Made by a program: the position numbers and the translations under genes | Shown: piece by piece, positions 24,771 to 32,766 of the stretch | Layout of the letters: each line of letters starts with the position of its first letter | How positions within the stretch are numbered: the first letter of the stretch is position 1 | Source of the DNA: Chloroflexota bacterium | GTDB lineage: Bacteria > Chloroflexota > Ktedonobacteria > Ktedonobacterales > JADMIN01 | Length of the DNA: 64,000 nucleotides | Assembly: GCA_021323855.1 (NCBI GenBank) | Contig: JAJPKE010000035.1 | Location: forward strand, 62,001 to 126,000 | Direction of reading: 5' to 3' | The notes under the pieces: generated by a model | Seen by the model: the letters and a program-made list of their open reading frames with translations, nothing else | Told to the model about the DNA's origin: nothing | Databases searched by the model: none

Positions 24771-26759
24771 TTAGCGTAGATCGTTGAGCTTGCGCTCGGC
24801 CTCGTCGAGCGAGAGCGCGCCGCTGCGCAATTGTTCGAGAATCGCGCGGCGCTGTGCATCGGCGTCGTCGCGTGTGGCTCCGGCAGCAGAAGCGGAGGCC
24901 GCTGGCTCTTCGTCATCATATTCGATGCGCACGCGCTGGGCGCCGCTGGACTTCGATGCACCGCTGCCCGTGCTGCCAGAAGATGAGCCACCAGCGCGGC
25001 GGGAATCCCAATCGCGGCGCAACTGCGAGAACGAGGCTTCCAGTTCGGACATCGCCTTCTCGACTGCCGAGCGCACATCACGGCCAATCGCTTCCCAGTC
25101 GGTCTCGCGGGCGCGCTTTGCCGCCTTCTCAGCGTAATCTTGCGCCTGCTCAGCAGCCTTGCGAGCCACCTTCTCAGCTTTGTTGCGCAGATCGTTCAGC
25201 CGTTCCTCATACTCGCCGTACATGCGTGCGCCCTGGCCTTTTTCCCACTCGAAGTGAATATCGCGCGCTGTGTGTTCGCCCAGGTCGTCGCGCTCGCTGG
25301 TCTCAGGCACCGGACCCTGGAAGTGGAAGTTGGCGCGGCCAGGAGCGCGGTCCCAGCGCATGCGGAACCGCTGCCCGCCGATGGACCCTTCCCAACTACG
25401 GCTGTCCAGGTTGTCCGAAGATTTGCCACTCTCTTGCTTCTCGAAGTCTTCGCTCATGTGTTGTTCCCTCTCATATCGGTCTGTCGCGGCAATCGAAATA
25501 TCGCCGCCATCGCTTACCAACGTCACGGTTGAACTGCCGCGACCAAGAACGCCAACCAAATTGCGGCGACGCCCACGTTCGACACTGAGCGGCAGCCGCG
25601 TCTTGATTTCACCGCCAAAGGTGCGCGCCACGAAACGCGCATTGACATCTTCGCGTACCCGCAGATCAATATCGCCGCTGGCGTGAATGTTGTATTCCAC
25701 CTGCTCGCCAAGCGCCGTATCTATCTCAGCATCGCCACCGACCCGCTTCACATCGAGTCCGCCGGTGGCGTTCTTCACTTCCAGGTCGCCGCCAACCGTG
25801 CTCAGCAGAATCGGTCCGCGCGCATCACGGATACGCGCGTCGCCACCGACGCTATGCACCTCGATGGCCTCTATCGCGCCCTGGACCTCCAGATCGCCGC
25901 CGATGGCCGCCAGCGTCATGCCCATGACGCTATCCACCTCGACATCGCCGCCGACCGAGCTACCACGCAGCATCACGGTTGAGCGCCGCGCCTCCAGATC
26001 GCCGCCAATCGTGCCCAGCAGGACAACAGTGCCGCAATCTACGAGATTCACATCGCCAGCAATCGCATCGCGCACTTCCAGTCCCGGCAAGTCGCGCGCT
26101 TCCAGGCTGCCGCTGATGTGCCCGATAACGGGCGCTTCGTCGTAGTCTTCGATGGTGGCATCGCCATTGACCATGCGAACGCGCAGACTGCCACCGGCGC
26201 GGGCTTCTAGCTCACCCTCCAATTGGGCGATTTCCGTAATCGCCACCCGCTCGATCTCGGCGTCTCCGCTGACTCGCTGCGCGAGTACATAGCCATCCAC
26301 ATGCTCGGCGTGCAGATCACCGTACACGCGGCGAACCAGCACCTCAGTGCCATCAGGAACCCGTAGCTCGCTGTCGTCTGGCAGGCGTGTGAAACGCAGC
26401 ACACCGCCAGTCTCATCTACGGTATCGTCCTCGATCTCCTCGCCGTCGGCGCTCAAAAGCACCTGCGGCGAACCGCCGAGAATAGTCAGGTCGCCCTCAA
26501 CGAGATCAATTTCGATGCGTAACCGTGGCGGCTCATGAGCCGCTTCCGCGGATCCCGTGGATTCTGCCGGTGCGCCAGCCGTCTCAGCCCCAGCATCGTG
26601 CGCCTCTTCGGCGCTATCGGTTGCTTCAACCATCTCAGGAATAGCTGGGATTTCCGGAATGTCGGGCATATCCGGAATATCAGGCACCGGCGGGACACTG
26701 GCGCTGCTCGCAGCGGACTCGTCTGTAGGATGTACGTTGTTCTCGTTCTCAGGTTCCAT
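24771..26759 (-). CDS. DUF4097-like beta-strand-repeat protein with helical C-terminus
   Basis: 662-residue protein in three parts. Residues to about 85 are acidic and Pro-rich with a tandem DIPDMPDIPEIPAIPE motif. From about 90 to 430 it is a regular chain of short strands with recurring SGDAEI, GGDLEA, GGDVEV, GGDARI and GGDLEV turns roughly every 20 residues, as in DUF4097-type beta-solenoids. From about 500 it is Arg/Glu/Ala-rich helix likely to form a coiled coil (LNDLRNKAEKVARKAAEQA). The final 30 residues (AILEQLRSGALSLDEAERKL) resemble a SHOCT-like motif. No signal peptide. The ATG at 26759 has GAGAGG nine bases upstream; a TTG eight codons earlier is less likely. It follows the DUF2089 gene by 68 bases, so they form an operon. 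Confidence 0.8.
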   Translation of the reverse strand: MEPENENNVHPTDESAASSASVPPVPDIPDMPDIPEIPAIPEMVEATDSAEEAHDAGAETAGAPAESTGSAEAAHEPPRLRIEIDLVEGDLTILGGSPQVLLSADGEEIEDDTVDETGGVLRFTRLPDDSELRVPDGTEVLVRRVYGDLHAEHVDGYVLAQRVSGDAEIERVAITEIAQLEGELEARAGGSLRVRMVNGDATIEDYDEAPVIGHISGSLEARDLPGLEVRDAIAGDVNLVDCGTVVLLGTIGGDLEARRSTVMLRGSSVGGDVEVDSVMGMTLAAIGGDLEVQGAIEAIEVHSVGGDARIRDARGPILLSTVGGDLEVKNATGGLDVKRVGGDAEIDTALGEQVEYNIHASGDIDLRVREDVNARFVARTFGGEIKTRLPLSVERGRRRNLVGVLGRGSSTVTLVSDGGDISIAATDRYEREQHMSEDFEKQESGKSSDNLDSRSWEGSIGGQRFRMRWDRAPGRANFHFQGPVPETSERDDLGEHTARDIHFEWEKGQGARMYGEYEERLNDLRNKAEKVARKAAEQAQDYAEKAAKRARETDWEAIGRDVRSAVEKAMSELEASFSQLRRDWDSRRAGGSSSGSTGSGASKSSGAQRVRIEYDDEEPAASASAAGATRDDADAQRRAILEQLRSGALSLDEAERKLNDLR

Positions 26760-26827
26760 TTTCGTAGACCTCTCGTTCTCCAACCTGCTGAATTGCCAGA
26801 TTTGTCAGATTTCACCTGTGTTTTGCG

Positions 26828-27265
26828 CTATTTGTCGCCACCCATCAATTGCTGGTGCGCTTCTTCAGTGGTGATGCGTCCGGCGGCGAGGTCCGCCAGA
26901 ATCTCGCGGCGAGTGCGGCGTTGCGCTGGGTCCGCCTGCTCCTCATCGGCGTTGAATCCCATCGTCGTGAGGACATTGGAGAGCCGTGCGCGGACGGTGG
27001 GATAGGAGATGCCAAGCATATCTTCGACATTTTTGATAATGCCACGACAGCGGAGAAACGCCTCGACAAATTCGAGCTGTGCATCATCCAGCCGCGCGAG
27101 CCGCCCGAAGCGCCCGGCGTCATCTCCTTGTGCGGGAGCCGCAGCAGGAGAGAGATGAAAACTGCCTTCCAGCGCGCTGCCACAACGCTCGCAGCGCAGC
27201 CGTGTAACGGTCATTGGGGCGCTGCAAACGGGGCAGGAGCCATCAACGGTATAGAGGTCTGGCAT
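26828..27265 (-). CDS. DUF2089-family zinc-ribbon/HTH regulator
   Basis: 145-residue protein of the DUF2089 type. An N-terminal zinc ribbon (CPVC ... CERCG, residues about 11-29) is followed by a helix-turn-helix domain with FVEAFLRCRGIIKNVEDMLGISYPTVRARLSNVL. The last 27 residues (RREILADLAAGRITTEEAHQQL) form a short SHOCT-like helical motif that is also found at the C-terminus of the next protein. The protein is probably a DNA-binding regulator of this two-gene operon. The ATG at 27265 follows TGAGGAG. The fold and family are clear from the motifs; the target is inferred. Confidence 0.88.
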   Translation of the reverse strand: MPDLYTVDGSCPVCSAPMTVTRLRCERCGSALEGSFHLSPAAAPAQGDDAGRFGRLARLDDAQLEFVEAFLRCRGIIKNVEDMLGISYPTVRARLSNVLTTMGFNADEEQADPAQRRTRREILADLAAGRITTEEAHQQLMGGDK

Positions 27266-27614
27266 CTGTGGCCGCTCCTCATGTGCATGTCAATAAGTCA
27301 GTAAGGATGTGTGTCTTGTAGATATATAACACAGCACTTCACAAAAATCAATGGTCTACTCAATAATATTTAATTTTCATGTCACGCACATTAACTTTTT
27401 CAACTGTGCTGCAACGATGCCAGGCTGAAGCGCAGAGAATCCACGTTCGTGGTATGGGGCGATGTTTTCAGCAGTATTGGAACTTTTGGGGGAAGAGTGG
27501 TTGCTCGCGTAGCCGCCTGATATCTGGCACGTCCTAATATGCGTAACTCCTGGGCGGCGCCCATGAGGAGCGTTTAAGCGGGGAATCTCATCAATCCTTG
27601 AGGAAGGATGCAGT
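27266..27614. other. AT-rich divergent intergenic region
   Basis: 349 bases upstream of both the DUF2089 operon and the small gene at 27615. About 27300-27400 is clearly AT-rich (atatataacacag, caataatatttaattttcat), which suggests promoters for one or both directions. Near 27573-27586 a palindrome tgggcggcgccca precedes the small gene. No convincing ORF. Confidence 0.5.
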
Positions 27615-27962
27615 ATGGCTCTCATGACCCGAAAAACGGAACTCTCGCCGCTCGAAGTGATCGTTGTCGAAAATACGTTAGGCGAAGAAGCACGCAAAGA
27701 TGCACGAGAAGGTACACTGGCGCGTATCCAACGGCTTACCAGGGAACGGCAAAAGCTCTACGCGCTTTCAGCGGCCCATCCATTCCTCGCACCGGCGAAC
27801 GGCCCGCGTATTCGCGAGATCAACGCGGACATTGAGTTGCTCTGGGAGACGCTACGGCGTGAGCGGGCATCGCGGCGCGTTGCCATCGAACGTGCGTTGA
27901 ACGTCACCAACGAAGACGAAGACGACCACTCCGAGCAAGAGAATTCCCATGATGCCGCTTGA
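27615..27962 (+). CDS. Small helical protein of unknown function
   Basis: 115-residue charged protein, mostly helix, with a heptad-like middle (ARIQRLTRERQKLYALS, INADIELLWETLRRERASR) and an acidic, probably flexible tail (NEDEDDHSEQEN). It resembles no family I know, though the arrangement suits a coiled-coil adaptor. The ATG at 27615 follows GAGGAAGGA; another ATG lies four codons later. It is monocistronic, with a 206-base gap to the PadR gene. Confidence 0.65.
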   Translation: MALMTRKTELSPLEVIVVENTLGEEARKDAREGTLARIQRLTRERQKLYALSAAHPFLAPANGPRIREINADIELLWETLRRERASRRVAIERALNVTNEDEDDHSEQENSHDAA

Positions 27963-28168
27963 CATGTAATGCTTGCAGGCGGCATCTCTCGACTTTCCAC
28001 CAGCGCCATATGTTCTCGATGCAGAACACGGTGCTGGTGGATTGGTCTATGGTGCTCCTCTCACTGTGAGTAGCAATACAAGTTCAGCGCTTTTGTATCA
28101 TATATTTTAATGACGATAGTTCCATAACGCAGTATGCTCATAGAAAATTGGGAAGGATATTTGCCAGC

Positions 28169-28777
28169 ATGTCTAATAAGCTAGATAGTGCGCGCCAGCT
28201 ATCTGTGGACGATCAAGATGAAAAAATGCCGACTCGCAATACGCTGCGCTATATCATCCTGGGGCTGCTCGCGGCGCATCCGATGTCCGGCTACGACATC
28301 AAGCGCGCATTTGATCGCTCGCTGGCGACCTATTGGAATGCTGGCAACAGTCAAATCTACACAACACTCAAAACGCTGGCGGAGCGTGGCCTCGTCTCTT
28401 CTGAGGTGGTCTATCAGGAAGACCGGCCCAACCGGCGTGTCTATCGCCTGACGCCAGCGGGGCGCGCAGCGTTCGATGCCTGGCTCTCTGAACCTGTGCC
28501 GCCGCGTTTTACCAAAGACGAATTTTTGACGAAACTCTTTTTCTGCGGTCAAACCTCCGACGAAGCGGCGTTGCGCCATCTGGAAGCACATTTGGAGGCC
28601 CTGCGCGCACAACTGGCCGATATGGAATGGGCGCTGCGCGAATACGGCGACCGTCCCACACGGCGGCCACGGCTGCTGGAATATCAAATGCTGGTGCGTG
28701 ACTATAAACAGGCTATCTTGCAGACCGACCTTGCCATGACCGAGCAGGCCATCGCGCGCATCCGTGCCCGCCTGTGA
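28169..28777 (+). CDS. PadR-family transcriptional regulator
   Basis: 202-residue PadR-type repressor. The winged-helix domain covers about residues 20-100: LRYIILGLLAAHPMSGYDIKRAFDRSL, then YTTLKTLAERGLVSSEVV and the wing RVYRLTPAGRAAFDAWL. The C-terminal part (about 115-200) is the helical Vir_act_alpha_C-type dimerisation and ligand domain. Such proteins often control neighbouring transporters or detoxification genes, but the next gene is on the other strand and is unrelated. The ATG at 28169 has GGAAGGA 12 bases upstream; a TTG seven codons earlier is the alternative. Inducer and targets unknown. Confidence 0.9.
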   Translation: MSNKLDSARQLSVDDQDEKMPTRNTLRYIILGLLAAHPMSGYDIKRAFDRSLATYWNAGNSQIYTTLKTLAERGLVSSEVVYQEDRPNRRVYRLTPAGRAAFDAWLSEPVPPRFTKDEFLTKLFFCGQTSDEAALRHLEAHLEALRAQLADMEWALREYGDRPTRRPRLLEYQMLVRDYKQAILQTDLAMTEQAIARIRARL

Positions 28778-28793
28778 TCTAAGCATTCGTTGT

Positions 28794-29174
28794 CTAAGCA
28801 ATCCAGGTGACGAGATTCCGCCATTCGTCCTGGCGGCTCGCTCCCCAATATTCGGCTATCGCCTGGATGGCTACGCCAATGGGTGTCAATTCTTCAATTA
28901 TCCAGACGCCAGGACTCGTCTCATTCGGTCCTAATTGCGCCAATAAGTCCGCAAGATGCTTTGGCATGGTTTTCTTATCGTGTGTGAGGACAATTCTGCC
29001 TAATTTCTGGGCAAAATTGAGCAATTCAGGATCTTTGATATGTAACTGCTGTGCTTCTTGGATAGTGAGTATATCTATATCAGGATAATGCAGGCGGAGT
29101 CCTTCTGTAACCTTCACATTGAAGTTCTCGTCAGCGAGAAGGCGCGGGCGCTCATAATCCTGAATTGGCTTCAT
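28794..29174 (-). CDS. DUF5615 PIN-like toxin
   Basis: 126-residue PIN-like nuclease of the DUF5615/Mut7-C type. Conserved acidic sites are visible: LLADENFN near residue 12 (first Asp), DILTIQEAQQL, then RIVLTHDKKTMP with the third acidic position. It is encoded directly after, and overlapping by 23 bases, a DUF433 protein, the usual antitoxin partner (VapB45/VapC45-like pair). The likely action is RNA cleavage when unbalanced. The ATG at 29174 lies inside the antitoxin gene, so translation is coupled. Type II toxin-antitoxin assignment is by family and order. Confidence 0.83.
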   Translation of the reverse strand: MKPIQDYERPRLLADENFNVKVTEGLRLHYPDIDILTIQEAQQLHIKDPELLNFAQKLGRIVLTHDKKTMPKHLADLLAQLGPNETSPGVWIIEELTPIGVAIQAIAEYWGASRQDEWRNLVTWIA

Positions 29175-29496
29175 TTTGCCTCCGCTGGTCCTCGATGCGC
29201 CGCCTGACGATATTCGCTGGATGATTTGGATTTTCGCGTTGCGCTCGTTTCAATTCCTCGAAATAGGCGTCATCTTCGGCAAACCGCTTATCAAGTTCCT
29301 CTTGATGCTCCAGATAATAGGCGATCACCCCATAGACGGTCGCTAGGGGTACGGTTGGAAAACTCTGCTGTATCTCTTCCGGAGTGTAGTGATGACCGTT
29401 GTGCATGGCGACAATGACATGCACTGTGACGCGCGTATCGCCTACATACAACTCGCCATCACGTTCTTCTATATAGCTTGGACTCTGGATTCTCAT
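29152..29496 (-). CDS. DUF433 antitoxin
   Basis: 114-residue protein of the DUF433 type, the common antitoxin partner of DUF5615 toxins. It has ERDGELYVGDTRVTVHVIVAMHNGHHYTPEEIQQSFPTV, a winged-helix-like DNA-binding core, then PLATVYGVIAYYLEHQEELD and a charged C-terminal tail (about 80-114) that would bind the toxin. The start at 29496 has a GAGG site; the longer open frame upstream has no ribosome binding site. It overlaps the toxin gene by 23 bases. It would repress its own promoter with the toxin as co-repressor (family knowledge). Confidence 0.83.
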   Translation of the reverse strand: MRIQSPSYIEERDGELYVGDTRVTVHVIVAMHNGHHYTPEEIQQSFPTVPLATVYGVIAYYLEHQEELDKRFAEDDAYFEELKRAQRENPNHPANIVRRRIEDQRRQNEANSGL

Positions 29497-29545
29497 ATAC
29501 TGCCTCGTTCGTATAAGCCTGCTTTTCTCTTCATTATATCCCGTT

Positions 29546-30160
29546 TTACAAATAGCACGGCGGGCTGCTGCCGCGATTGCGCGCCTGCGCGCGCGCAATT
29601 GCCTCGCGCGCCAGTTGGCGCACCAGCGAATCGAGCGGCATCGTCGCTATGAAGCCATCCTCATAGCCCAGGCGGCGCGCATCCTGGCGCTCGATATCGT
29701 CGCCGATCAACGCTACGAAGCAGCGATCAAAGAGATTGACCCGCTCAGCCGCTTCCAGCGCCATGCGTGGCCAGCGCCAGGACGGCGTACAGGCGCCTTC
29801 CGGCGTCTGCATGGTAAGCGCCTGCTGCTCTGCCCAGACCAGCACGGCGTCGGCATCGTTCTGCATGGCTGCCGCAAACACTGCCTCGATCTCCGTGCCG
29901 CTCATTCCAGACGCTGGCGTCTCGTGCAGCACGCGCACTTCCGGGTAGGCCGCCAGACGGAGACGCAACTCCTCGCAGGAAGCGCTCTGATGGCCGGAGA
30001 GATGTGGAGGTTCGAGCAGCAGCACCGTCAATTGGCGTCCCAAGTCTGTACGCAGCATCGTCGCCACCACAGCGGACGGATCGAGCGCTGGAATACGTGG
30101 ATCAGTATCGGAGGCATATCGGATAGATGACTCTTCGTGCGCCTGCTTCATCGTCGCCAC
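29546..30160 (-). CDS. Unknown Rossmann-like protein
   Basis: 204-residue soluble protein of alternating strands and helices: RQLTVLLLEPP, EVRVLHETPASGMSGTEIEAVFAAAMQNDADAVLVWAEQQ, and RCFVALIGDDIERQDARRLGYEDGFIATMPLDSLVRQLAREA. The last part recalls B12-binding-type flavodoxin-like folds (…GYDAGF…), but the cobalamin motif D-x-H-x-x-G is absent. It is not recognised as any specific family. The ATG at 30160 has a GAGGTGGCGACG site before it. It ends 49 bases before the antitoxin start on the same strand, and may be read through into that pair. Confidence 0.6.
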   Translation of the reverse strand: MATMKQAHEESSIRYASDTDPRIPALDPSAVVATMLRTDLGRQLTVLLLEPPHLSGHQSASCEELRLRLAAYPEVRVLHETPASGMSGTEIEAVFAAAMQNDADAVLVWAEQQALTMQTPEGACTPSWRWPRMALEAAERVNLFDRCFVALIGDDIERQDARRLGYEDGFIATMPLDSLVRQLAREAIARAQARNRGSSPPCYL

Positions 30161-30280
30161 CTCTTTCTCGTCGCCTCTTCAGCAGCATAGCTTGTGCCGG
30201 ATTGTTCCGTCAGGGAGGTAAAGACAACACGAGCATCCTGCAATATCCCGTCCCCTGCAAGGCGGAATCCACGAGCGCAT

Positions 30281-30307
30281 AGTGTACATAGTGTACATAG
30301 TGTACAT
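30281..30307. repeat. Three tandem copies of a 9-base unit
   Basis: The 9-mer agtgtacat is repeated exactly three times. It contains the palindrome gtgtac/gtacac and lies in the 176-base space downstream of the kinase gene and upstream of the 204-residue unknown gene. Confidence 0.9.
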
Positions 30308-30336
30308 GGCACATACGGCGCTGGTATGCTGGCTGG

Positions 30337-31548
30337 CTATGGGCGCAGTGGTTGACCGCAGGAGGTGCAGAAGCGTTGACCTGGGCTGTTACGATGACCA
30401 CAGGCGCGGCAAACAAAACCCGCCACTCCCGCCAGTAAGTTGTAGCCACAGGTGGTGCAGAAGCGATTGTGCGCCTGATTTGGCGCCTTGCAAGACGGGC
30501 AACTGATCCAGCTTCCTGTTTGTTGAGGATAAGGACCGCTTGGCGCCTGTTGCGGTTGAGGTAGCGCCTCACCGCAGGTGGAACAGAACCGTTGATAGGG
30601 CGAGTTCGGCTTGAGGCAGCGCGGGCAGATGATCGAGAGCGAGCCATTAGGAACGGCGGCGCGCCCCGTCACCGGCGCTGGCGCGGTCGCCTGCCGTCCA
30701 GTGGCAGTGTTCACCGGCGTCTGCGCGGCGACTGCCTGTTCCAGCGCCACAGCCATGTCAGTGGCTTTCTGGAAACGATCCGCCGGATTCTTCTCCAGCG
30801 CCTTCATCACCACTGATTGCACCGCTGGTGAGACACGCGGATTGAGTGTAGAAGGTGGAGGAACGGGTTCATAGATATGCGAATGGGCCAGCGCCGTGTA
30901 GTTATCCGCCTCGAACGGCGTATGGCCGGTCAACATCTCGTAGAGCATCACGCCAAGCGCGTAGATGTCGGCGCGCGCATCAACCGTGCCGCTACCACGG
31001 CATTGCTCAGGCGACATATACTCCGGCGTGCCGACGCCTGCGCCCGATTGTGTCAGTGCCGCCGAGGTTTGCAGCACTTTGGCGATACCGAAGTCGCTCA
31101 GTACCGCACGCCCGCTCACATCCATCAGCACATTGACCGGCTTGACATCACGGTGGACGATGCCGCGTGAGTGCGCATACGTCAGTGCGGAAGCGACCTC
31201 ACGGATGATGCGCGTTACCTCGCGCAGCGGCATACCGGCAGCCATTTTGTCTTTGAGCGTGCCGCCGCCGATGTATTCCATGATGATGTAGAGGCGGCCA
31301 TTCTCCTCGCCGGTGTCATGCACAATGACGATGTTGGGGTGCGAGAGTTGCGCCATTGCGCGCGCTTCCAGCTTGAAACGCTCCACGAAGGCCGGATCGG
31401 CGGCATAGTAGGGCGGAAGAACCTTGATCGCCACCTGGCGGTCGAGATTCTCCTGTTTCCCGCGATAGACCCGCGCCATACCGCCTTGCCCAAGCAATTC
31501 TTCGATGACACAGTGCCCCAGGGTAATCCCAATGAGGTCGTCGTTCAC
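30337..31548 (-). CDS. Ser/Thr protein kinase with three C-terminal zinc ribbons
   Basis: 403-residue PknB-like eukaryotic-type kinase without a membrane anchor. Motifs in order: GQGGMARVYRG (glycine loop), AIKVL with K42, HRDVKPVNVL, DFGIAK, and YMSPEQ (activation-loop end). From about residue 300 three CxxC...CxxCG zinc ribbons follow (CPRCLKPNSPYQRFCSTCG, CPSCKAPNQAHNRFCTTCG, CRACGHRNSPGQRFCTSCG), joined by Pro/Gln-rich linkers. These probably bind partner proteins or RNA. The GTG at 31548 is preceded by GAGGG; a TTG seven codons upstream is the alternative. It is the third gene after a kinase-FHA gene and an FHA membrane protein on the same strand, so the three probably work together. Confidence 0.9.
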   Translation of the reverse strand: MNDDLIGITLGHCVIEELLGQGGMARVYRGKQENLDRQVAIKVLPPYYAADPAFVERFKLEARAMAQLSHPNIVIVHDTGEENGRLYIIMEYIGGGTLKDKMAAGMPLREVTRIIREVASALTYAHSRGIVHRDVKPVNVLMDVSGRAVLSDFGIAKVLQTSAALTQSGAGVGTPEYMSPEQCRGSGTVDARADIYALGVMLYEMLTGHTPFEADNYTALAHSHIYEPVPPPSTLNPRVSPAVQSVVMKALEKNPADRFQKATDMAVALEQAVAAQTPVNTATGRQATAPAPVTGRAAVPNGSLSIICPRCLKPNSPYQRFCSTCGEALPQPQQAPSGPYPQQTGSWISCPSCKAPNQAHNRFCTTCGYNLLAGVAGFVCRACGHRNSPGQRFCTSCGQPLRP

Positions 31549-31607
31549 CGGATGGCCCTCGCTTCCCAAACGAGCGTATGATACGTGAACCGGCGTTGCC
31601 TGGCAAC

Positions 31608-32744
31608 CTAGCGGCGCACGAACGCCAGCACCGTCTGCCCCACCTGAATCTCATCGCCCTCTTCGAGCACCTGCTCGGTGATGCGTTGCTGATTCACATA
31701 GGTGCCGTTGGCGCTGCCCTCATCGCGGATGATGTAGTGACCGTTGCCATCATTATTGATGGTGGTGTGCAGACGCGAAACTGCCAGGTCTTCCAGGAAG
31801 ATATCGCTCTCGCGGCTGCGACCAATGGTCAGGCGCTCTTTGCGCAATTCGAAGATGCGTCCCGGCTCTTTGCCCTGGCGCACCACAATCACGCTGGTTC
31901 GTTGCTGGCCAGCGTTCGGGCGCACGACACGGGTTTTATCCGCATCGCCATACGGGTTATCATAGCCCGGCGCTCCCTGCGGCGCGTTACCGTTCCAGCC
32001 TGGCGTACCCTGTGGCGCTGCGCCACCCCAACCAGCGCTTTGCGGCGCAGGTTGGTTGCCCCATCCGGCGCTTTGCGGCGCTGCGGCTGGCGCACCACCC
32101 CAGGCAGCGGCAGCGCCCGGTCCACCCTGATCGCCCCAGCCGCCCTGGCCGGCCATCTGATTTGCGCCACTCCATCCGGCGGCAGCGCCAGCACCCGCTG
32201 CTGGCCGACTGCCCGGCCCTGGCTGCGCGTCCCAGCCACCGCCCTGGTTGCCCCAGCCACCTTGCGCCGCCGGTTCACCCCATTGGCTGCCACCCGCGCC
32301 TGCGCCCGCATACGACCGCTGATCGTTCCAACCGCCCTGCGATGGAGCGTTGTTCCAGCCCCCCTGAGACGCTGGTCCGGCTGCGCCCTGCTGGCCACCG
32401 AAGTTCGGCTCCCAGCCCGCGCCGCGCCCGCCAGCGGGACCCTGTGGCGGGTTGCCATAGTCGTAGCTCTCCGTCTGCGGCCAGCCCGGCGCGTTGCCGC
32501 CGCGTGGCGCTGGCCAGGCGGCGTTCTGGTCCTGTGGCTGGCCGAGAGGACCCTGCTGCGCGTCGTAGCCGATGCCACTGGCCGTGCGCTTGCCTGCGCC
32601 GTTGCTCCGCAGGAGCATGACAAAAACCAGAACAACCGTCAGCACGACGACGAATCCCGCCAGCCCCACGGCCAGCGTGCTGCTCAGACCCCCACTGGCG
32701 AGAACGGTGAGCGGCATATGAGCGACATAACCCATCTGAATCAT
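31608..32744 (-). CDS. Membrane protein with C-terminal FHA domain
   Basis: 378-residue protein. A single membrane helix near the N-terminus (about 18-42, LAVGLAGFVVVLTVVLVFVMLL) is followed by about 230 residues of Gly/Trp/Gln/Pro/Ala low complexity with repeated GGWGNQ and QSAGWG units, then an FHA domain (about 275-378): LTIGRSRESDIFLEDLAVSRLH, then GSANGTYVN. The FHA domain binds phosphothreonine, most likely on the neighbouring kinases or their substrates. The ATG at 32744 is chosen for its GGAGG site; the longer frame upstream runs over the kinase gene. It sits 22 bases after the kinase-FHA gene and ends 59 bases before the zinc-ribbon kinase. Confidence 0.86.
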   Translation of the reverse strand: MIQMGYVAHMPLTVLASGGLSSTLAVGLAGFVVVLTVVLVFVMLLRSNGAGKRTASGIGYDAQQGPLGQPQDQNAAWPAPRGGNAPGWPQTESYDYGNPPQGPAGGRGAGWEPNFGGQQGAAGPASQGGWNNAPSQGGWNDQRSYAGAGAGGSQWGEPAAQGGWGNQGGGWDAQPGPGSRPAAGAGAAAGWSGANQMAGQGGWGDQGGPGAAAAWGGAPAAAPQSAGWGNQPAPQSAGWGGAAPQGTPGWNGNAPQGAPGYDNPYGDADKTRVVRPNAGQQRTSVIVVRQGKEPGRIFELRKERLTIGRSRESDIFLEDLAVSRLHTTINNDGNGHYIIRDEGSANGTYVNQQRITEQVLEEGDEIQVGQTVLAFVRR

Positions 32745-32766
32745 TCCTTCCAACCTCCCCAGGCGT

